From: Paractinoplanes deccanensis
Lineage (GTDB): Bacteria; Actinomycetota; Actinomycetes; Mycobacteriales; Micromonosporaceae
Direction: 5' to 3'
Assembly (NCBI RefSeq): GCF_016862115.1
Contig: NZ_BOMI01000021.1
Coordinates: forward strand, 62,001 to 126,000
DNA length: 64,000 bases
Part shown: piece by piece, positions 34,792 to 43,388 of the stretch
Numbering within the stretch: the stretch's first letter is position 1
How the letters are laid out: each line of letters starts with the position of its first letter
The notes under the pieces: generated by a model
Database searches by the model: none
Told to the model about the DNA's origin: nothing
Seen by the model: only the letters and a program-made list of their open reading frames with translations
Translations under genes and position numbers: made by a program

Positions 34792-36237
34792 GTGCCCGGC
34801 GTCGGCGGCGCGGCCGCGTACCGGGATCTGCGGCGCCTGGCCCACGGCGCGGTGCTGCGGCCCGGCGACGACGGGTACGACGCCGCGCGCCGGGTGTGGA
34901 ACGGCGCGATCGACCGCCGGCCGATGGTGATCCTGCGGTGCGCCGGCGCCGCCGACGTGGCCGCCGGGGTCCGCTACGCCGTGCGCGCCGGCATCGAGCT
35001 GTCGATCCGCAGCACCGGGCACAACGTCACGGGCCGCGCGGTCAGCGACGGCGGGCTCACCCTGGACCTGTCCGGGATGGACGGCCTGCGGATCGACCCG
35101 GAGCGGCGGGCCGCGGTGGCGGGGCCGGGCGTCCTGTGGGGCGACTTCGACCGGCGGGCGCAGGAGCACGGCCTGGCCACCACGGGCGGCCGCATCTCCA
35201 CCACCGGGGTGGCCGGGCTCACCCTGGGCGGCGGGTTCGGCTGGCTGATGCGCCGGTGCGGGCTGGCCGCCGACAACCTGCTGTCGGTGGAGCTGGTCAC
35301 CGCGGACGGCACCGTGACGCGCGTGGACGGTGACACCGACGCCGACCTCTTCTGGGCGCTGCGCGGCGGCGGAGGCAACTTCGGCGTGGCCACCGCCCTG
35401 GAGTTCCGGCTGCACCCGGTGGGCCCGGTCGTGACCGGGGGAGCGGTCTTCTACCCGGCGGCCTCGGCCGGCCGGGTGCTGCGCTGGTACCGCGGCTTCC
35501 TCCGGGACGCCCCGGACGTGCTCTCCGCGCAGTGCAACCTGCTGCGGCTGCCGGCCGCGCCCTTCGTCCCCGCCGAGCTGCACGGCCGGCCGGCGGTCGC
35601 CGTCGCCGTGTGCCATCTCGGCGGCGAGGCCGAGGCCGGCAAGGACCTCGCCGCGCTCGACGACCTCGGCCCCCCGCTGCTGCGCCGGATCGCCCGGATG
35701 CGCTACACGTCCCTGCAGCGCCTCTACGACATGGCCGGCCGGTTCGGCTCGCGCGTCCACGGCCGGGCGGGCTACCTGGCCGCCCTGCCGGACGCCGCGA
35801 TCGACGTGCTGGCGAGCGCCGAGGCGGCGCCGTCGCCGGACTGCATCGTCATGCTCTCGCCGCTCGGCGGGGCGGTGGCCCGCGTCGGCGAGACCGAGAC
35901 CGCGGCCGGCCACCGGTCCGCCGCGCTCAGCGTGTCGGTGGACGCGGTCTGGCGCGACCCGGCCGAGACGGCCGCCCACCACGCCTGGGTGCGCCGGTTG
36001 TGGGACGGGCTGCGCCCGTTCACCGACGGCGTCTACGTCAACGAGCTCGGCGACGAGGGCCCGGACCGGGTGCGGGCGGCGTACCACCCGGCGAGCTGGT
36101 CCCGGCTGCGCGACCTCAAGGCCCGGTACGACCCGGGCAACGTCTTCCGCCTCAACCAGAACATCCCGCCGGCCGGGCCGGTGACAACCGCAAGCGGTGA
36201 GAAGACACCCGCGCCCGCGCCGGGAAGGCTGGGTTGA
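34792..36237 (+). CDS. BBE-type FAD-linked oxidase (mono-covalent)
   Basis: 481 residues of the berberine-bridge/FAD_binding_4 family. RSTGHNVTG carries the His that binds the FAD 8-alpha position. The second attachment Cys of bicovalent members is absent: the segment reads GRISTTGVAGLTLGGG. The C-terminal YDPGNVFRLNQN is the BBE signature. Such enzymes do two-electron oxidations, ring closures or dehydrogenations in antibiotic pathways. The GTG start lies 3 bases after the previous stop. Its last 17 codons, low in conserved sequence, overlap shared promoter copy D. Confidence 0.9.
   Translation: MPGVGGAAAYRDLRRLAHGAVLRPGDDGYDAARRVWNGAIDRRPMVILRCAGAADVAAGVRYAVRAGIELSIRSTGHNVTGRAVSDGGLTLDLSGMDGLRIDPERRAAVAGPGVLWGDFDRRAQEHGLATTGGRISTTGVAGLTLGGGFGWLMRRCGLAADNLLSVELVTADGTVTRVDGDTDADLFWALRGGGGNFGVATALEFRLHPVGPVVTGGAVFYPAASAGRVLRWYRGFLRDAPDVLSAQCNLLRLPAAPFVPAELHGRPAVAVAVCHLGGEAEAGKDLAALDDLGPPLLRRIARMRYTSLQRLYDMAGRFGSRVHGRAGYLAALPDAAIDVLASAEAAPSPDCIVMLSPLGGAVARVGETETAAGHRSAALSVSVDAVWRDPAETAAHHAWVRRLWDGLRPFTDGVYVNELGDEGPDRVRAAYHPASWSRLRDLKARYDPGNVFRLNQNIPPAGPVTTASGEKTPAPAPGRLG
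36188..36230 (+). promoter_or_regulatory. Shared promoter element, copy D
   Basis: CCGCAA (36188-36193), N5, GAGAAG (36199-36204), 20 bases, then AAGGCT (36225-36230) as -10. The GAGAAG ends exactly 60 bases before the ATG at 36265. It sits inside the 3' end of the BBE gene and would make the ligase-CaiB-PIG-L genes separately inducible. Confidence 0.5.
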
Positions 36238-36264
36238 CGCCGCCCACCACCTCGAGGAGGGGCC

Positions 36265-37806
36265 ATGACAGCCGGACCGGCGCCGACGTTGTACGCGGCG
36301 CTCCTCGCGACCGCACAGCGCCGGCCGGACCGGCCCGCCCTCGTCTGCCCCCGGCACCGGCTCACCCACGCCGACCTCGTCGCGGCGGCCGGGCGGCTGG
36401 CCGGCGTCTACCGCAAGCTCGGGGTGCGCCGCGGCGACCGGGTGGTCTGCTCGGTCGGCAACCGCTGCGAATACCCGGTGGCGATGACGGCGGCGTGGAG
36501 CCTGGGCGCGGTGCACGTCGCGGCGGACCACCGGGCCACCGTCCCGGAGCTCGACGCGGTGATCGGCAAGACCGGCGCGAGCACGCTGATCTACGAGCCG
36601 GGCGACGAGCGGATGAGCCCGTACGCGACGCCCGCGGCCCTGCGCCGGCGCCACCCGGACCTGCGGGTGGTCGTGGTGACCGGCCATCTCGCCCCGGCGG
36701 AGCTCGCGCGGTGGACCGTCGACGACCGCGGCGAGCCGGACCCGGGCGACGGCCCGGCGCCCGACGATCCCGCCGTCGTCTTCATCAGCTCGGGCACGAC
36801 CGGCGCGCCGAAGGCGACCGTCGGCTTCCACGGCAACCTGGCGGGCCGCTGGCGAGGGCTCGCCGGCTGGCTGGAGTTCCAGCCCGGCGACGTGCACCTG
36901 GCGCAGGTGCCGCTGTCGCACGGGTTCGGCATGATGATGGCCACCGCCGGGCTGCTGGCCGGCGGCTCGCTCGTGCTGCTCGACCGGTTCTCGCCGGAGG
37001 CCGCGCTGCGGGCGATCGGCGCGCACGGCGTCACCGTGCTCACCGGCGCGCCGGCGCACTTCGCCCTGTTGCTGGACCGCCTCGACCCGGACACGCACCG
37101 GGTGGACACGCTGCGGTTCGCGGTGGGCACGGCCGGCGCCTTCCGCCCGGATCTGGTGAACGCGATCTGGGAACGGCTCGCCGTCGACCTGATGGCGATG
37201 TACGGCTCCAGCGAGGGCATCGGGGTGGCCACCAAGGACGCCGAGGACGTGCTGCGCGGCTCGGTCGGGCGGCCCGATCCGGGAACGGTGCGCATCGTCG
37301 GCCCGGACCGGGAGCCGCTGCCGGCCGGGGCGGTCGGGGAGGTCGCCTTCTCCCGGGCCGCGTTCCCGGTGCGCTACTACGGCGAGGAGCCGCCGCGCGA
37401 GCAGTGGTACTACTCCGGCGACCTGGGCCGGCTCGACGAGCAGGGCCGCCTCTACATCCAGGGACGGCTCGCGCACCGGATCGACCGCGGCGGGCTCAAG
37501 GTGGATCCGGTCGAGGTGGAGCAGGCGCTGCTGCGCTGCCCGGACGTGCTGGACGCCGCGGTGTTCGGCCGGCCCGACCCGGTCGTCGGCGAGACGGTGT
37601 GCGCCTGCGTGCGGCCCGCCGCCGGCCGCCGTCCCGGCCTGGAGGGCCTGCGCGCCCAGCTGAGCGGCAGCCTGGCGCCGTTCAAGCTGCCCGAGGAGCT
37701 GTGCCTGCTCGACGAGATCCCGCGGACCGCGATCGGCAAGGTCGACCTGCCCCGGCTGCGCGAGATGGCGGGCACGGCGCCGTCGCAGCGCCTGGCCCGG
37801 CGGTGA
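36265..37806 (+). CDS. Acyl/aryl-CoA ligase (AMP-forming)
   Basis: 513 residues, ANL superfamily. ISSGTTGAPKATV is the A3 phosphate loop, MYGSSEG the A5 motif, YYSGDLGRLDE the A7 motif, and IPRTAIGKVDL holds the A10 catalytic Lys. GAGGAGG precedes the ATG. It activates a carboxylic acid as CoA thioester. It resembles benzoate-CoA ligases more than fatty acid ligases in length and motifs (impression, not a search). It is followed immediately by a CaiB-type protein that could use the CoA ester. Confidence 0.88.
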   Translation: MTAGPAPTLYAALLATAQRRPDRPALVCPRHRLTHADLVAAAGRLAGVYRKLGVRRGDRVVCSVGNRCEYPVAMTAAWSLGAVHVAADHRATVPELDAVIGKTGASTLIYEPGDERMSPYATPAALRRRHPDLRVVVVTGHLAPAELARWTVDDRGEPDPGDGPAPDDPAVVFISSGTTGAPKATVGFHGNLAGRWRGLAGWLEFQPGDVHLAQVPLSHGFGMMMATAGLLAGGSLVLLDRFSPEAALRAIGAHGVTVLTGAPAHFALLLDRLDPDTHRVDTLRFAVGTAGAFRPDLVNAIWERLAVDLMAMYGSSEGIGVATKDAEDVLRGSVGRPDPGTVRIVGPDREPLPAGAVGEVAFSRAAFPVRYYGEEPPREQWYYSGDLGRLDEQGRLYIQGRLAHRIDRGGLKVDPVEVEQALLRCPDVLDAAVFGRPDPVVGETVCACVRPAAGRRPGLEGLRAQLSGSLAPFKLPEELCLLDEIPRTAIGKVDLPRLREMAGTAPSQRLARR

Positions 37807-37809
37807 CCG

Positions 37810-39444
37810 GTGGACGCCGGCACGATGCTCGCCGGGCACCTCGGGCGGCTCGGCATCCCCGTCCCGGACGTGCGGGTCGAGGCCGAGCCGGAGACGGTGG
37901 TGCAGGCGCGCACCGGCCTGATGACGGTCCACGGGCGCGAACGGGGCACACCCCGCCGGCTCGGGCTCGACGTCGCCACCGCCGCCACCGGCATCCTCGC
38001 GGCGCAGGGCGCGCTGGCCGTCCTGATCGGCCGGCTCCGCGGCCTGCCCACGCGCGGGGTGACGGTCCACGCGGCGGCGGGCGGCCTCCAGTTCGTCCGG
38101 CATCACCTGGCCATCGCGACCGGGGGCGGCGCGTTCCCGTACCGGCCGGCCGGCGTGCCCGGCCCGCCGTTCCGGACCGCCGACGGGCACTGGATCGAGA
38201 TCGAGGTCCTCGCGGGCGACGACTGGGCGGCCTTCTGGCGCCGGCTCGGGCTGGACGGCCCCGGCGTGGTCGGCGCCGCCTGGCTGCCGTTCGTCTACCG
38301 CTACCTGGCCGGCGAGTGCCGGGTGCCGCCGGAGCTGCCGGCCGCCGTGGCCCGGCACAGCCTGGCGCAGGTGCGTGCGGCCGCCGTGACCTGTGGCGCC
38401 GCCGTCGTCCCGATCCGCACCACGGCCGCGCCGGGCGGGCTCGCGCCGTGGACGCTGGAGCCGCACGGCACCCGGGAAGCCGTGCGCCGTGCGCCGCGCG
38501 CCGCGGAGGCGGGGCCGTTGGCCGGTCTGCGGGTCGTCGAGGTCACCTCGCGGCTGCAGGGCCCGCTCGCGGGTCTCCTGCTGAGCCGGCTCGGCGCCGA
38601 GGTGACCAAAGTGGAGCCGCCGGGCGGCGACTTCGGCCGGCACAGCCCGCCGCTGGCCGGCGAGACCGGCGCCGCCTACCTCGCGTACAACGACGGCAAG
38701 CGGGTCGTCGAGATCGACTACAAGCTTCCGGCCGGCCGTGCGGAGCTGCGCGAGCTGGCGGCGGGCGCGGACGTCTTCCTGCACAACTGGCGGCCGGGCC
38801 GGGCCGAGGCGCTGGGCCTCGACGCGGCCGCCGTCGCGCGGGTGAACCCCTCGGTGGTGTACGCGCACGCGTCGGGCTGGGACGGCGCCGACGACCCACC
38901 GTGCCCGATCGCCGGTGACTTCGTGGTCCAGGCGTACGCCGGCACCGGCGCCCTGCTGCACCCGCGCGGCGCCGACCCCCTGCCGAGCCGGGTCACCCTG
39001 ATCGACGTCACCGGCGGGCTACTCGCCGGCGAGGCCGTGCTGGCCGGGCTCCACCACCGGGAACGCACCGGCCGGGGCTGCCGGGCCGGCAGCTCGCTGG
39101 TCCGGGCCGCGGCCGTGCTGGCCGCCTCGGCCCGCTCCCGCTGGGGGCCCTGGGACGCGCCGCTGGAGACGAGGGCCGGTCATCTCGCCGTGGCCGGCGC
39201 CGACGCCGCCCGGCTGCGCGCGGCCTTCGGCCTGCCGAGCCGCTGCGCCGACGCCGACGTCCGGGACCGCCTGCGCCGCGCCACCGCCGAGGAAGGGGTG
39301 CGGCGCCTGGCGGCGGCGGGCGTGCCGGCCGTCGTGGTGCCGGCGGACCTCGCGGGCCTGCCGGCCGACCCCCGGCTCGCCGGGCTGCTGCGGCGGGTGG
39401 GCGGCGCCTGGGTTCCCGGCGATCCGTGGAGGTTCCATGCTTGA
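37810..39444 (+). CDS. CaiB/BaiF class III CoA-transferase-like protein, two halves
   Basis: 544 residues. The C-terminal half (about 235-430) is a clear class III CoA-transferase: LAGLRVVEVTSRLQGPLAGL, VTKVEPPGGDFGRH, VFLHNWRPGRAEALGL and IAGDFVVQAYAGT, with Asp at the usual catalytic position. The N-terminal half (1-230) is a degenerate second copy (PFRTADGHWIEIEVLAGDDW). Duplicated forms occur in racemase and transferase members. The GTG start lies 3 bases after the ligase. It probably moves CoA onto or isomerises the acid activated by the neighbour (inference). Confidence 0.82.
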   Translation: MDAGTMLAGHLGRLGIPVPDVRVEAEPETVVQARTGLMTVHGRERGTPRRLGLDVATAATGILAAQGALAVLIGRLRGLPTRGVTVHAAAGGLQFVRHHLAIATGGGAFPYRPAGVPGPPFRTADGHWIEIEVLAGDDWAAFWRRLGLDGPGVVGAAWLPFVYRYLAGECRVPPELPAAVARHSLAQVRAAAVTCGAAVVPIRTTAAPGGLAPWTLEPHGTREAVRRAPRAAEAGPLAGLRVVEVTSRLQGPLAGLLLSRLGAEVTKVEPPGGDFGRHSPPLAGETGAAYLAYNDGKRVVEIDYKLPAGRAELRELAAGADVFLHNWRPGRAEALGLDAAAVARVNPSVVYAHASGWDGADDPPCPIAGDFVVQAYAGTGALLHPRGADPLPSRVTLIDVTGGLLAGEAVLAGLHHRERTGRGCRAGSSLVRAAAVLAASARSRWGPWDAPLETRAGHLAVAGADAARLRAAFGLPSRCADADVRDRLRRATAEEGVRRLAAAGVPAVVVPADLAGLPADPRLAGLLRRVGGAWVPGDPWRFHA

Positions 39445-40135
39445 GCCGGGTGCGAGCGTGCTGGTGGTGACGGCCCATCCGGACGACGCCGAGTTCCACT
39501 TCGGAGCGACGATCGCGGCGCTGGCCGACGGCGGCGCCGGCGTGCGCTACCTGGTCTGCACCGACGGCGCGCAGGGCGAGCCCGGCGACGGGCCGCCGGC
39601 CGGCGGGGTGGCGGCGACCCGGATGGCCGAGCAGCGCGCCGCCGCCGCCGTGCTGGGCGTCCGCGAGGTGTGCTTCCTGGGCCTGCCGGACGGCAGCCTG
39701 GAGCCGACCCTCGGCCTGCGCCGGGCGATCACCGAGCGGATCCGCCGGTACCGGCCGGCCCTGCTGCTCACCCACTATCCGCGCCGGGTGCTCGACATCC
39801 CGATCGAAGCCTCGCACCCCGACCACCTCGCGGTCGGCGAGGCGGCGATGGCGGCCGTCTACCCGGACGCGGGCAACGCGCGCGCCTTCCCCGAGCTCGC
39901 GCGCGCCGGCCTCGGTCCGCACCAGGTGCGCGAGGTCTGGGTGCCGGGCTACGAGCGGCCGAACCACTACGTCGACGCGACGAAATACGTCGACCGCAAG
40001 TGCGAGGCCCTGCGGCGGCACCGGAGCCAGACCGGCGGCGAGCCGCCCGCGTGGGTGCTCGAGTGGATGCGCCAGGCCGGGCGCGGCCCCGGCTACCGCT
40101 ACGCCGAGCACTACCGCCGCATCGAGATCCGCTGA
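39437..40135 (+). CDS. PIG-L/LmbE-family zinc deacetylase
   Basis: 232 residues. TAHPDDAEFHFGAT is the AHPDD metal-binding start, and SHPDHLAVGEAAMAAVYP carries the later His ligands. Members include MshB (GlcNAc-Ins deacetylase) and Mca (mycothiol S-conjugate amidase). In an enediyne cluster it might deacetylate an amide of the product or process mycothiol adducts of the thiol-triggered drug (inference). It overlaps the CaiB gene by 8 bases and ends the operon. Confidence 0.9.
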   Translation: MLEPGASVLVVTAHPDDAEFHFGATIAALADGGAGVRYLVCTDGAQGEPGDGPPAGGVAATRMAEQRAAAAVLGVREVCFLGLPDGSLEPTLGLRRAITERIRRYRPALLLTHYPRRVLDIPIEASHPDHLAVGEAAMAAVYPDAGNARAFPELARAGLGPHQVREVWVPGYERPNHYVDATKYVDRKCEALRRHRSQTGGEPPAWVLEWMRQAGRGPGYRYAEHYRRIEIR

Positions 40136-40144
40136 GCGCCCGGG

Positions 40145-40957
40145 TCAGCGGCGGGCCCGCGGCCCGGTGGCCGCCATCAGCAGCGGCAGCGCCATCAGGA
40201 TCGGCGGGTCGGTCGGCCCGCGCCGGCGCAGCGCCAGCTCGACGGTGACCGGCCCGGCCCCACCGCTCACCCGGACCGGTCCGGGCGACGCCGCGACGTA
40301 GCAGCGGTCCAGGTCGATGGCGGCGACGGCCTCGCGGACGGTCACCGACCGGTCGAAGCACATCGCGAGGGCCTGGAACTCGCCGTCGCCGGGGACGCCG
40401 ATCCCCGCCGCGCCCGGGGTGCGGACCACCGCGCAGCCCGCCGGGTGGCGCTGCGGGATCGTGCTGTCGAAGAGCCCGGCAGCGGCCGGTGTGCCGTCGC
40501 CCGGCCCGCCGCTGACCGAGACCGTGACCGCGGCGTGCGCCGGCTCTTCGGTCCGGTCCTCCAGCCGCTGGAGGATCTCGTGGAAGGGCACGTCCGCATG
40601 GGCCCGCACGATCCGGCGGAACCGGCCGGGCGACACGCCGACCACCCGGGTGAACTGCGACGTGAAGGTGCCCAGGCTGGCGTAGCCGACGTGCATGCAG
40701 ACATCGGTGACGCTGTCGGCGGTGTAGGCCAGTAGCCGCTTGGCCTCGGCGATCCGCCACGCCGCGAGGAACCGGGCCGGCGTGGAGTCGGTCATGCGGT
40801 GGAAGACGCGGTGGAAGTGGAACGGGCTGAGCCAGGCCGACTGAGCCAGCGTGCGCAGGGACAGCTCGTCGCCCAGGTGCTCGCGCATCGTGCCGATCGA
40901 CCGGATCACCGCCTGGCTCCACATGTCCGCGGTGTGCTCGGTGGCGGGCAGGTTCAT
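40145..40957 (-). CDS. AraC-family transcriptional regulator (N-terminal HTH)
   Basis: 270 residues. The AraC double helix-turn-helix is N-terminal (LRTLAQSAWLSPFHFHRVF, then VCMHVGYASLGTFTSQFTRV), and a C-terminal sensor-like domain ends TDPPILMALPL. The paralogue at 42437 has the same order and the same TDPPI ending. GGAGAGGAG precedes the start. The two flank an ABC1-type kinase gene. Probable cluster regulator. Confidence 0.88.
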   Translation of the reverse strand: MNLPATEHTADMWSQAVIRSIGTMREHLGDELSLRTLAQSAWLSPFHFHRVFHRMTDSTPARFLAAWRIAEAKRLLAYTADSVTDVCMHVGYASLGTFTSQFTRVVGVSPGRFRRIVRAHADVPFHEILQRLEDRTEEPAHAAVTVSVSGGPGDGTPAAAGLFDSTIPQRHPAGCAVVRTPGAAGIGVPGDGEFQALAMCFDRSVTVREAVAAIDLDRCYVAASPGPVRVSGGAGPVTVELALRRRGPTDPPILMALPLLMAATGPRARR

Positions 40958-40981
40958 GACGCTCCTCTCCGCTGGCGGCGG

Positions 40982-42250
40982 TCAGCTCCGCAGCGCCTGG
41001 AACAACGTGGGTATCGATTCCTTCTGGAAGTCCACGTGCACGTCGAAGTCGTTGATCATGCCTTCCAGGACGAGCAGGGAGAGCAACGGGAAGACGAACT
41101 CCGGCGCCGCCGAGATCCGGTGCCGGCGTTGCAGCTCGAACAGCCGGGCGGCGAACGGCCCGAGGCGGAACTCGCCGGCCCGCCGGCCGTGGTTCTGCCG
41201 CACCAGCCCGCTCAGGTCTCGCCGGAAGCCGGCGAGGTCCGCGCCGGCCGGCACCGACGCGGCGCTGCGCAGCACGATCTCCGCGCACTCCTCGGCCCGG
41301 CCCAGGGCCATGTTGACGAAGAACTGGGCGAACAGCTTGCGGACCGTGGGGCTCAGCTCCACCACGAAACCGGCGTCCAGCAGCACCACCTCGCCGGAGG
41401 GCCGCAGGTAGAGGTTGCCCGGATGCATGTCGCAGTGCACCAGGCCGTCGATGAAGAGCATCTGGTAGACCGCGTGCAGCACCCGCCGCACGATCGTGCC
41501 GCGCTGCTCGCCGGTGAACGAGGCCGGCCCGAACCGCTGGAGACCGTCGAGGAACTCCATCACGAGCACGCCCTCGCCGGCCGCCGCCGGCACCGTCGCC
41601 GGTATGCGGACCATCGTGCCCAGGTTGTCGCGCAGCCGCTCCAGCATGACCGCCTCGCGCGCCAGGTCGAGCTGCCCCAGCACGGCCGCCCCCACCTGGT
41701 CGACCATCAGCCGGGCCGGCAGGCCGCGCAAGCCCGGCATCCGCTCGCCGACCCCGGCGGCCAGGGCCAGCAGGCGGAAGTCGGCGACCATCCGGCGATC
41801 CAGACCCGGCCGGCGCACCTTGACCGCGACCGCCCGGCCGTCGCGCAGCCGCGCGCGGTAGACGCCGGCGATGCTGCCGCTCGCCACGGCGGCGTAGTCG
41901 AACTCGGCGAACGGCCAGGCCCGCCCGCCGGCGTACGCGGTGGACAGGGCCCGGCGGACGTCCGCGGCCGGCATCGGGTCCATGCGGTCGGTGAGCCCGG
42001 CCAGGGTCGCGCAGGCGGCGCGCGGCAGCAGGTCGGCGCGCGTGCTCAGCAACTGGCCGCCCTTGACGAAGGTCGGCCCGAGCCGGACCAGCGCCGGCAC
42101 GACGGCACGCTCCGCGGAGCCGGCCACCGGGCGGCGCAGCACCCGCCCGGTCGCCCACCGGGAGGCCGTGCCGGCCAGCAGCCCGCAGGCGGCCACGGCC
42201 CAGGCACTCAGGCGGGTGATCAGGACGGGCCACGGGACGGTGGGCGCCAT
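40982..42250 (-). CDS. ABC1/AarF (UbiB)-family atypical kinase
   Basis: 422 residues. LGPTFVKGGQLLSTR is the KxGQ motif that defines the family, VASGSIAGVYRARLRDG an Ala/Gly-rich loop, VAVKVRRPG the Lys motif, VHCDMHPGNLYL the catalytic loop and LLDAGFV the DFG-like motif. UbiB proteins act at membranes on quinone or lipid pathways. A hydrophobic N-terminal segment is present (LITRLSAWAVAACGLLAG). GGAGG precedes the ATG. Its role inside an enediyne cluster is unclear. Confidence 0.88.
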   Translation of the reverse strand: MAPTVPWPVLITRLSAWAVAACGLLAGTASRWATGRVLRRPVAGSAERAVVPALVRLGPTFVKGGQLLSTRADLLPRAACATLAGLTDRMDPMPAADVRRALSTAYAGGRAWPFAEFDYAAVASGSIAGVYRARLRDGRAVAVKVRRPGLDRRMVADFRLLALAAGVGERMPGLRGLPARLMVDQVGAAVLGQLDLAREAVMLERLRDNLGTMVRIPATVPAAAGEGVLVMEFLDGLQRFGPASFTGEQRGTIVRRVLHAVYQMLFIDGLVHCDMHPGNLYLRPSGEVVLLDAGFVVELSPTVRKLFAQFFVNMALGRAEECAEIVLRSAASVPAGADLAGFRRDLSGLVRQNHGRRAGEFRLGPFAARLFELQRRHRISAAPEFVFPLLSLLVLEGMINDFDVHVDFQKESIPTLFQALRS

Positions 42251-42387
42251 GCGAGCCTCCGGCGGACTGCGGCGTGCCATGCTGTCTCGGCCCGATTCAA
42301 CGGTCGCGGCGACGGCCGGGGCAATGTCGCGGGGCGCACACCCCAAGCTGGAAGACACCCTGACCGGCGGAGTCAAGGATCCATCAA

Positions 42388-42405
42388 GGTGGAGGGTGCA
42401 CACTC
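42388..42405 (+). promoter_or_regulatory. Regulatory motif shared by AraC and SARP genes, copy 1
   Basis: GTGGAGGGTGCACACTC (42389-42405) lies just upstream of the second AraC gene. A nearly identical sequence with one base fewer is found upstream of the SARP gene at 43308. Both are preceded by ATCAA and, further up, TGGAAG. Confidence 0.5.
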
Positions 42406-42436
42406 GACCGCACGACGGCGAATGTGGAGAGTGATC

Positions 42437-43228
42437 GTGTCCACGGTGACGGAGGCGGTGAGCACCGGCATACGCGTGGCCCACGTCGAGGCGGTCACTC
42501 GCGCGATCGCGGCGATGCGGGGCCGGCTCGCACACCCGCATCCGCTCGGCGCGCTCGCTGGCGCGGCGACGTTCAGTCCGTTCCACTTCCACGAGGTGTT
42601 CCGCCGGATCACCCTGCTGACGCCGGCCCGCTTCCTGGCGGTGCTGCGCCTGGCCGAGGCACGGCGTCTGCTGCTGCACTCGACCCTGCCGGTCCGCGAG
42701 GTCAGCGGCCGGGTCGGCTACGCCAGCCCGGGGGCGTTCTCCGCGCGGTTCGCCCGGCTGACCGGCACCTCGCCGACCGGTTTCCGCGCGCAGGCCCGCG
42801 CGCTGGCCGATGCCCGGGTCGCCGGAACGCTCTGGTGGGCGGGGACCCGGCGGCCGTCGGTGGCCGCGCCGATGCTGACCTTGTCCCGGGCGCCGGAGCC
42901 CGGCTCGCTCGTCTGCACCTGCCTGATGCCGGCCGGCACCCTGCGCGCCCACCCGGGCCGGTGGGCGCCGTCCACGGGATCGCCGCGGGTGCCGCTGACC
43001 GCGCCGCCGGCCGGCGGCGCGTACGCCGCGTACTGCATGGTGATCCCGGCGGGCGCACGGATCACCGACGCGCTGGTCGACGAGACACCGGGCAGCCTGC
43101 GGATCGGCAGCGCCGAGCTGTCGGTCACCGAGCGGGCGCCCGCGGCGGTGCGGATGGGGTTGCGCTGGCCGGCGCCGACCGATCCGCCGATCGCCGCACT
43201 ACTTCCACTGGCCGCTCCACCCGGGTGA
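42437..43228 (+). CDS. AraC-family transcriptional regulator (N-terminal HTH), second copy
   Basis: About 263 residues, paralogous to the protein at 40145-40957: helix-turn-helix around AAMRGRLAHPHPL, FSPFHFHEVF and VSGRVGYASPGAFSARFARL, and a C-terminal sensor ending PTDPPIAALLPL. I chose GTG at 42437 because GGAGAG lies just upstream; ATG at 42422 is an alternative with no ribosome-binding site. It is divergent from the ABC1 kinase and 160 bases upstream of the SARP gene, with which it shares an upstream motif. Confidence 0.85.
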   Translation: MSTVTEAVSTGIRVAHVEAVTRAIAAMRGRLAHPHPLGALAGAATFSPFHFHEVFRRITLLTPARFLAVLRLAEARRLLLHSTLPVREVSGRVGYASPGAFSARFARLTGTSPTGFRAQARALADARVAGTLWWAGTRRPSVAAPMLTLSRAPEPGSLVCTCLMPAGTLRAHPGRWAPSTGSPRVPLTAPPAGGAYAAYCMVIPAGARITDALVDETPGSLRIGSAELSVTERAPAAVRMGLRWPAPTDPPIAALLPLAAPPG

Positions 43229-43300
43229 TCGCGGGGCACGGATCTCCGGGCGGGGTGACGAAACCAGACAACAGGTTGGAAGGGGCAACCACTCGTATCA

Positions 43301-43328
43301 ATGGATAGTGGAGGGGCACACTCTCCAT
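43301..43328 (+). promoter_or_regulatory. Inverted repeat with shared motif upstream of SARP gene
   Basis: ATGGATAGTG (43301-43310) and CACTCTCCAT (43319-43328) form a 10-base inverted repeat with one mismatch around 8 bases. It contains GTGGAGGGGCACACTC (43308-43323), the motif also found before the second AraC gene. It ends 60 bases before the SARP ATG. Likely binding site of a common regulator, possibly one of the AraC proteins. Confidence 0.5.
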
Positions 43329-43388
43329 GTGGACCGGCGGGGCCGGTGCCCGAGGACCTGCCGGTGACGACCTCGACGGGAGTTGTCG

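Noticed and set aside
34258..38961. Open frame of over 1500 codons on the minus strand through the VOC/BBE/ligase genes
   Set aside because: No recognisable domain, and plus-strand genes with intact motifs and ribosome-binding sites cover the whole span.
40799..42421. Plus-strand open frame continuous with the second AraC gene
   Set aside because: The upstream part is antisense to the ABC1 kinase and the first AraC gene. The AraC homology starts only after 42437.
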